From: Bacteroidales bacterium UBA5433
GTDB taxonomy: Bacteria; Bacteroidota; Bacteroidia; Bacteroidales; UBA932
Direction of reading: 5' to 3'
Assembly (NCBI GenBank): GCA_002427525.1
Contig: DIRP01000014.1
Span: forward strand, 2,195-14,969
DNA: 12,775 nucleotides
Shown here: one piece after another, positions 9,233 to 12,775 of the stretch
Layout: each line of letters begins with the position of its first letter
How positions within the stretch are numbered: position 1 is the first letter of the stretch
Program-made: the position numbers and the translations under genes
The notes under the pieces: generated by a model
Told to the model about the DNA's origin: nothing
The model's database searches: none
The model's input: only the letters and a program-made list of their open reading frames with translations

Positions 9233-9649
9233 TCATTCGCCTATGATTTTCACCAGAATACGTTTTTTACGTTGTCCGTCAAACTCGCCGTAAAAGATTT
9301 GTTCCCACGTTCCAAAATCAAGGCGCCCCTTGGTGACTGCAATAACTACCTCGCGTCCCATAATCTGGCGCTTGAGGTGCGCATCTGCATTGTTTTCAAT
9401 TCCATTGTGACGGTACTGTTCGTACGGTTTTTGCGGAGCCAAACGTTCTAACCATTTTTCAAAATCATAATGAAGCCCCGTTTCGTCATCATTAATAAAA
9501 ACACTTGAGGTGATGTGCATAGAGTTACACAATAGCAGTCCCTCCTGAATCCCACTCTCTTCCAGGCATTTAACTACCTGAGATGTAATGTTGACAAAAG
9601 CACGGCGCGTTGCTGTTTCAACAACAAATTCCTGTCTGTACGTTCTCAT
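9233..9649 (-). CDS. yjbQ: YjbQ/UPF0047 family protein
   Basis: A 138-residue protein with the UPF0047/YjbQ signature: an N-terminal strand block; LLLCNSMHITSSVFIND (38-54) with His45; NNADAHLKRQIMG (86-98) with conserved Asn and His91; then VTKGRLDFGTWEQIFYGEFDG (105-125). The ending (KRILVKIIGE) and length are normal for this single-domain family. Members are often annotated as 'secondary thiamine-phosphate synthase enzyme' because some complement thiE mutants weakly, but the true cellular role is uncertain, so I make no claim for thiamine synthesis here. The His/Asn cluster suggests a metal or phosphate site. The gene starts 17 nt after the OsmC stop and ends 7 nt before recD, so it is very likely in the same operon. 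No Shine-Dalgarno site is seen. Confidence 0.9.
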   Translation of the reverse strand: MRTYRQEFVVETATRRAFVNITSQVVKCLEESGIQEGLLLCNSMHITSSVFINDDETGLHYDFEKWLERLAPQKPYEQYRHNGIENNADAHLKRQIMGREVVIAVTKGRLDFGTWEQIFYGEFDGQRKKRILVKIIGE

Positions 9650-9666
9650 GCTTGCTATTTTTATTG

Positions 9667-10095
9667 TTAAGGTTTAGGTTCTACCACTATTTCCGAAGTC
9701 AATTCCATGGCTTTACGGTACACATGCATTACTCCGCAATACGAATTCTCCGAAAGTTCAACCGCCCGTTTTAATTTTTCCATAGGCAGGTTATCACCTG
9801 TAAATTCATAGACAACATGAATGCTACTGTAATGTTTTGGGTGCTCTTCTGTCAACCGGCCAAAAACCCTGACATTAAAACGCTCCGGAACAACCCTCAT
9901 TTTCCGTAACATAGAAATTACATCCATGGCCGTACACCCCGCAAGAGCCACCAACATAAAAGGCTTGGGTTTAGGACCTTTGTTTTGTCCGCCAAACGCC
10001 GGATCTGAATCAATAATTACATGATGTCCATCAACCGTAGTATCAAAAACCATGTTGTCCAGCCATTCGGCCGTTACAATATCTGTTTTTCCCAT
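9667..10095 (-). CDS. OsmC/YhfA-like family protein, putative thiol peroxidase
   Basis: A 142-residue single-domain OsmC-fold protein. The two family cysteines are Cys54, in LVALAGCTAMDV, and Cys120, in ENSYCGVMHVYRK. The 66-residue spacing equals that of E. coli OsmC Cys59/Cys125. OsmC and Ohr enzymes use this pair to reduce organic hydroperoxides. The 'GPKPKPFMLVALAGCTAMDV' form is closer to the YhfA-like branch, whose substrate is not defined, so peroxidase activity is an inference from the cysteines. A cytoplasmic location is expected because no signal peptide is visible. It is the first gene of the leftward six-gene unit and has its own promoter only 4 nt in front of the ATG. Divergent to it, 89 nt away, is the membrane protein gene at 10185. 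Confidence 0.9.
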   Translation of the reverse strand: MGKTDIVTAEWLDNMVFDTTVDGHHVIIDSDPAFGGQNKGPKPKPFMLVALAGCTAMDVISMLRKMRVVPERFNVRVFGRLTEEHPKHYSSIHVVYEFTGDNLPMEKLKRAVELSENSYCGVMHVYRKAMELTSEIVVEPKP

Positions 10096-10099
10096 AATA

Positions 10100-10107
10100 C
10101 AAATATA
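10100..10107 (-). promoter_or_regulatory. Bacteroidota-type -7 box for the OsmC-yjbQ-recDCB-amrS unit
   Basis: On the minus strand the sequence TATATTTG is an exact match to the Bacteroidota -7 consensus TAnnTTTG. It lies only 4 nt before the OsmC start codon, so the mRNA would have almost no leader. A -33 TTG exists further upstream, but with a 24-bp spacer instead of the usual 19-21, so that half is weak. No other clear promoter is visible within the six-gene cluster. Confidence 0.55.
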
Positions 10108-10120
10108 CTAAAAAAGAGCG

Positions 10121-10150
10121 TTGTACTGTGTCAATTTTTTTGTATCTTGC
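10121..10150 (+). promoter_or_regulatory. Bacteroidota-type promoter for the DUF5684-nuclease pair
   Basis: A TTG at 10121-10123 is followed after a 19-bp spacer by TATCTTGC at 10143-10150, preceded by a T-rich run. This resembles the Bacteroidota -33/-7 arrangement (TTTG, then TAnnTTTG), with the -7 box imperfect in its last two bases. Transcription would start near 10155 and leave a leader of about 30 nt before the ATG at 10185. It lies back to back with the OsmC promoter within 89 nt, so a shared regulator could affect both sides. Confidence 0.5.
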
Positions 10151-10184
10151 CATATACATGACCCCCTGATTATTAACCCTAAAA

Positions 10185-10598
10185 ATGGCAATCATGGAAT
10201 GTTTCATTGAAAACCTTGCGTGCCCGGGTAACGGGTATCTCTTGTTTTTGATTCCTTTTCTTGTTGTTTGGCTCTTTCTTTGCCTGAACGCCCAGGTTCT
10301 GGTGGTTGTCTCCTACTGGCTCCTCTTCAAAAAAGCAGATAAACCAGGCTGGGCCTGCCTGATACCTGTGTACAACACACTTGTAATGTTGCAGGTTGTT
10401 GGTAAGCCCTGGTGGTGGATATTGTTGCTTTTTATCCCGCTCGTCAATATTGTTTTTACCATCTGGATGTACAATTTACTAAGTAAAAGTTTTGGCAAAC
10501 GAGCCGATTTTACCGTCGGCCTGTTGTTGCTCCCCTGGATTTTCCTTCCCATTTTAGGGTTGGGAAAATCCACCTACACCGGACCTGCCGGTAAGTAA
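10185..10598 (+). CDS. DUF5684-like small integral membrane protein
   Basis: A 137-residue hydrophobic protein. Membrane segments are at about 18-48 (long enough for one long or two short helices), 75-98 and 110-127. The conserved pattern LFKKADKPGWACLIPVYN (47-64), VVGKPWWW (71-78), FIPLVNIVFTIW (83-94), KSFGK (101-105) and FTVGLLLLPWIFLPILGLG (109-127) matches the DUF5684 family. This module also resembles N-terminal membrane extensions of some Bacteroidota signal peptidase I proteins, but no peptidase domain follows here. The function is unknown. I start at the ATG at 10185; a second in-frame ATG at 10194 is an alternative. The leader is A-rich (ccctaaaa) with no Shine-Dalgarno site. The secreted nuclease gene follows after 17 nt, probably in the same transcript. 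Confidence 0.85.
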   Translation: MAIMECFIENLACPGNGYLLFLIPFLVVWLFLCLNAQVLVVVSYWLLFKKADKPGWACLIPVYNTLVMLQVVGKPWWWILLLFIPLVNIVFTIWMYNLLSKSFGKRADFTVGLLLLPWIFLPILGLGKSTYTGPAGK

Positions 10599-10615
10599 CC
10601 AAACAAAGTAACCAC

Positions 10616-11074
10616 ATGAAAAAAATCCTTATCGTCCTTATACTGCTGTGCACTGCTTTTTCTTTGCAGGCACAGCAGTTTCGGGTAAAAGTAGTAGGCA
10701 TCACAGATGGCGACACGTTTACAGCCATCAACCGTGATAAGTTACAAATACGTTTTCGCATGTACGGCATAGATGCCCCCGAAAAAAAGCAAGCTTTCAG
10801 CAGTGTGTCTACAGAAAAACTGAAAGAAATGATCCACGGGAAAAAAGTTACCGTAACCGTACACTCCAGGGACCCGTGGGGTCGCTATGTTGTCACAGTA
10901 CGGGCCGGAAAAATCAAAGACGTCTCGGCAGAAATGCTACGTTTAGGCCTGGCCTGGCATTATAAAAAGTACGATAAAACCCCACACTACGCTCAGCTTG
11001 AAGAACAAGCACGCAACCAACGACTGGGGTTGTGGAAAGACCCCAGTCCTGTTGCACCGTGGGATTTCCGGTAA
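10616..11074 (+). CDS. Secreted thermonuclease (staphylococcal nuclease-like) family protein
   Basis: A 152-residue protein with an N-terminal signal peptide (MKK, a hydrophobic core 4-17, probable cleavage after Ala19 in LQA/QQ), so it should be exported to the periplasm or beyond. The mature part is a single SNase-like OB-fold domain. DGDTF (31-35) supplies the calcium-site Asp33; FRMYGIDAPE (47-56) supplies Arg48, Asp53 and Glu56; DPWGRYV (86-92) supplies Arg90. These align with S. aureus nuclease Asp21, Arg35, Asp40, Glu43 and Arg87, so it should be an active Ca-dependent nuclease on DNA and/or RNA. The C-terminus ends with the common GLWKDPSPVAPWDFR form. A scavenging role is an inference. 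It is 17 nt downstream of the DUF5684-like gene; no Shine-Dalgarno site is seen. Confidence 0.92.
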   Translation: MKKILIVLILLCTAFSLQAQQFRVKVVGITDGDTFTAINRDKLQIRFRMYGIDAPEKKQAFSSVSTEKLKEMIHGKKVTVTVHSRDPWGRYVVTVRAGKIKDVSAEMLRLGLAWHYKKYDKTPHYAQLEEQARNQRLGLWKDPSPVAPWDFR

Positions 11075-11145
11075 AAACGGATTCCCCGAACGGCCGTTGT
11101 TAACAAACAAATGTTCATAAAACAACTGCCAACTTCTGTCAGTCA

Positions 11146-11177
11146 TTTGGTTTGTATCAAAAGACTTTGTACTTTTG
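11146..11177 (+). promoter_or_regulatory. Near-consensus Bacteroidota promoter facing a terminator
   Basis: TTTG at 11146-11149, a 20-bp spacer, then TACTTTTG at 11170-11177 (exact TAnnTTTG). This is the best complete promoter match in the window. It points right, away from the end of the nuclease gene and towards the 3' end of the flavodiiron gene on the opposite strand. No annotated gene lies directly downstream in this orientation; a terminator hairpin begins at 11197. Start of transcription is expected near 11182-11185. Confidence 0.5.
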
Positions 11178-11196
11178 CAACATCATAATGAATGTT

Positions 11197-11229
11197 AAAG
11201 CCGTTCGGACCCATTTTGAACGGCTTTTT
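11197..11229 (+). terminator. Intrinsic terminator between convergent genes
   Basis: A perfect 10-bp stem, AAAGCCGTTC (11197-11206) with GAACGGCTTT (11218-11227), closes an 11-nt loop and ends in CTTTTTC. The T-run is good for rightward transcription, so it should terminate the DUF5684-nuclease transcript about 120 nt after the nuclease stop codon. In the leftward direction the hairpin also forms, but the tail (CTTTAACATT) is poorer. It lies 30 nt beyond the flavodiiron stop and may work less efficiently there. Confidence 0.75.
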
Positions 11230-11257
11230 CATTTGGCCTATTTGTTTGAAACCGCTG

Positions 11258-12454
11258 CTATTTGTTTGCAACTGTTGCTATGGTCTGTCCAAAAGCAACG
11301 CATTCTTCAATCTTATCGTCTGTGGGATTCCAAAGCGCCTTAAGGCCATCTTCCATGATTTCAAATCCGGCACGTTTGAGCCAGTCGGTCAACTTGGCGG
11401 GCGATTCACCACTCCATCCGTAGGTCCCGAATGCAGCCGCTTTTTTCCCTTTAAAGCCGAGGCCTTCAATTTCTTCCAACAGACCGGCAGTGCTACTGGT
11501 GATACCTTTGCCGATGGTAGGCGAGCCAACCAAAATGGCTTTAGATTTAAACACCTCGGTAATCATGTCGTTCTTGTCTGTCTTGGAGATGTTGTACAGT
11601 TTGACGGTAACCTTTTTATCGACCTGTTTGATTCCCTGAGCAATAGCTTCTGCCATACGTTTGGTACCGTCCCACATGGTATCGTACAAAAGCGTAATCT
11701 GGTCTTCTTTGTAATCACGCGACCAGGCAATGTACTTTTCCACAATCTGCGTGGGGTTGTCCCTCCAGATAACGCCGTGGCTGGTGGCAATCATATCAAT
11801 AGGTACACCCAATGCCAGCACTTCCTGAATCTTTTTATCCACCAGCGAGCTAAAGGGGGTGAGGATGTTCGCATAGTACTTGATGCACTCCTGGTACAAC
11901 TCGTCCTGGTCAACCAAATCGTTGTACAGGTGTTCCGTGGCGTAGTGCTGTCCAAAGGCATCGTTGCTAAAGAGGATGTTGTCCCCGGTCATATACGTAG
12001 CCATGCTGTCCGGCCAATGGAGCATACGCATTTCCACAAACACCAATGTTTTGCCGTTTCCAATGTCCAGGGTATCTCCCGTCTTAACCGTTCTGAAGTT
12101 CCAGTCTTTGTGGTAATGTCCGGTTAGCGATTTAACGCCGTTAGCCGTGCAATAAATGGGCGTATCGGGGATCAGGCTCATAAGCTCCGGCAAGGCTCCG
12201 CTGTGGTCCACCTCGGCATGGTTGGCTATGATGTAATCAATTTTGTTCAGGTCAATTTCTTTCTGCAGGTTTTGCACAAACTCTTTGGCAAAAGGCTTCC
12301 AGACCGTATCTATCAAAACTGTTTTTTCTTCTTGTATTAAATACGAGTTGTAGGTAGATCCTTTGTGGGTGGAATACTCGTTCCCGTGAAACTTCTGCAG
12401 TTCCCAGTCCACTTTCCCTACCCAATACACACTGTTCTTAATTTTGGTTTTCAT
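11258..12454 (-). CDS. fprA: Flavodiiron protein (A-type flavoprotein, FprA-like)
   Basis: A 398-residue two-domain enzyme. The N-terminal metallo-beta-lactamase-like domain carries all diiron ligands: HAEVDH (79-84) gives His79, Glu81 and Asp83; LHWPDS gives His146; SNDAFG gives Asp165; TSHGVIWR gives His226. The spacing equals that of the Moorella enzyme (H81, E83, D85, H148, D167, H228) shifted by two. The C-terminal flavodoxin domain binds FMN through YDTMWDGTK (257-265), GSPTIGKG (310-317) and GTYGWSGES (343-351). Such enzymes reduce O2 to water and/or NO to N2O in anaerobes. No rubredoxin domain is fused, so electrons must come from a separate rubredoxin or flavoprotein partner outside the window. 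O2 versus NO preference cannot be decided from sequence. The start codon follows an AT-rich leader without a Shine-Dalgarno site, downstream of a TATATTTG promoter box. It is probably monocistronic as far as the window shows. Confidence 0.95.
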   Translation of the reverse strand: MKTKIKNSVYWVGKVDWELQKFHGNEYSTHKGSTYNSYLIQEEKTVLIDTVWKPFAKEFVQNLQKEIDLNKIDYIIANHAEVDHSGALPELMSLIPDTPIYCTANGVKSLTGHYHKDWNFRTVKTGDTLDIGNGKTLVFVEMRMLHWPDSMATYMTGDNILFSNDAFGQHYATEHLYNDLVDQDELYQECIKYYANILTPFSSLVDKKIQEVLALGVPIDMIATSHGVIWRDNPTQIVEKYIAWSRDYKEDQITLLYDTMWDGTKRMAEAIAQGIKQVDKKVTVKLYNISKTDKNDMITEVFKSKAILVGSPTIGKGITSSTAGLLEEIEGLGFKGKKAAAFGTYGWSGESPAKLTDWLKRAGFEIMEDGLKALWNPTDDKIEECVAFGQTIATVANK

Positions 12455-12476
12455 AATAGTTTGTATTTGTATTTTT

Positions 12477-12484
12477 CAAATATA
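12477..12484 (-). promoter_or_regulatory. Bacteroidota-type -7 box for the flavodiiron gene
   Basis: On the minus strand TATATTTG matches TAnnTTTG exactly and lies 22 nt before the ATG, giving an expected leader of about 15 nt. No TTG is found 19-21 bp upstream, so the -33 half is not convincing and the promoter may depend on an activator. Confidence 0.5.
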
Positions 12485-12593
12485 GAAAAATTCTTGCTTT
12501 TAAGGGACTGCACAATGATATAGCACATGTATTACTTAAAATACAACAAGATTTTTGCGCGTTTGCCAATATTACGTGCAGTTTTCGTGTGCT

Positions 12594-12625
12594 TTTACAC
12601 ATTATCCGCACATAATACGTGTAAA
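12594..12625. promoter_or_regulatory. Dyad-symmetric element, candidate operator
   Basis: The left arm TTTACACATTAT (12594-12605) and the right arm ATAAT-AC-GTGTAAA (12612-12625) are complementary over 12 bp, apart from a 2-nt AC insertion, around a 6-nt centre CCGCAC. The tract following it has no T-run in either direction, so it is not an intrinsic terminator. It is about 110 nt upstream of the flavodiiron -7 box, so it could be an operator for that gene or for a gene beyond the right edge. Confidence 0.35.
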
Positions 12626-12775
12626 TCTGTTGAAAACAATGGATTGTTATTCATTCCATCCTTTTTGGCCGATTGATATCCGGATATTTACATAGTGCAT
12701 AGTGCGTTGCTTTGTACCCGTCGGCCGGCTGTATCGGCTAAGGAAAACTTTGGCTCCCGAAAAGGGAGGGGACCC

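Larger units (their letters stand above)
12455..12775. other. Intergenic region upstream of the flavodiiron gene
   Basis: This 321-nt stretch up to the window edge holds no convincing gene. It contains the flavodiiron -7 box (12477-12484), an imperfect dyad (12594-12625), a perfect 12-bp palindrome ATATCCGGATAT (12676-12687), a tandem CATAGTG duplication (12691-12704), and a small GC-rich hairpin CTCCC-GAAAA-GGGAG at the edge (12754-12768) without a T-run. On the minus strand a 42-codon open stretch runs from the edge to a stop at 12647, but it resembles no protein family I know. Confidence 0.6.

Noticed and set aside
11188..11343. A 51-codon small protein starting just after the promoter at 11146-11177
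   Set aside because: It runs through the terminator stem and is antisense to the conserved C-terminal end of the flavodiiron gene. A short RNA is the simpler reading.
20..12454. Defence island or mobile element
   Set aside because: No integrase, transposase, toxin-antitoxin, restriction or CRISPR gene is present. RecBCD, OsmC, YjbQ and flavodiiron proteins are ordinary chromosomal functions.
12602..12637. DnaA-box-like words (TTATCCGCA with one mismatch; TGTTGAAAA with two) suggesting an origin
   Set aside because: Only one near match, no cluster of boxes and no dnaA-type neighbour. Random occurrence in AT-rich DNA is enough.
12754..12768. GC-rich hairpin CTCCC-GAAAA-GGGAG as a terminator
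   Set aside because: The stem is only 5 bp and there is no T-run on either strand.
12647..12775. Minus-strand open stretch of 42 codons reaching the window edge, as a possible gene 3' end
   Set aside because: No recognisable family, it crosses short palindromes and a tandem duplication, and composition looks intergenic. It cannot be excluded without the sequence to the right.

Overview
The window looks like chromosomal DNA from a member of the Bacteroidota, probably of the order Bacteroidales. Three things suggest this. The clear promoter-like sites match the Bacteroidota pattern (a TTTG/TTG box, about 19-21 bp, then TAnnTTTG). Most start codons have an A-rich or AT-rich leader without a Shine-Dalgarno site. 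The small genes (DUF5684-type membrane protein, secreted thermonuclease-like protein, flavodiiron protein) resemble Bacteroidales versions. Base composition looks moderate in G+C. No insertion sequence, phage gene, CRISPR array, tRNA or rRNA was seen.

Left block, positions 20-10095, minus strand. Six genes are packed into what looks like one transcription unit, read right to left: an OsmC-family protein, a YjbQ/UPF0047 protein, recD, recC, recB, and a radical SAM enzyme of the AmmeMemoRadiSam type (amrS). The gaps are 17 and 7 nt, then the genes overlap by 13, 4 and 8 nt. The only obvious promoter is in front of the OsmC gene. recB, recC and recD encode a complete RecBCD helicase-nuclease for double-strand-break end processing. 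All expected ATPase motifs in RecB and RecD and the RecB nuclease residues are present.

Middle block, positions 10185-11074, plus strand. A small multi-pass membrane protein (DUF5684-like) is followed 17 nt later by a secreted staphylococcal-nuclease-like protein. They are probably co-transcribed from a promoter divergent to that of the OsmC operon.

Right block. A convergent region (11075-11257) holds an intrinsic terminator with a near-consensus promoter only about 20 bp in front of it. Next comes a flavodiiron protein gene (11258-12454, minus), a probable O2/NO scavenging enzyme with all iron ligands intact and no rubredoxin domain. The last 321 nt hold no convincing gene, but contain the flavodiiron promoter and a dyad-symmetric element.

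The general picture is DNA-end repair combined with stress and redox proteins. I found no clearly new defence or mobile system. The best leads are the six-gene operon tying RecBCD to AmrS, YjbQ and OsmC; the promoter-terminator mini-unit at 11146-11229; and the dyad at 12594-12625.
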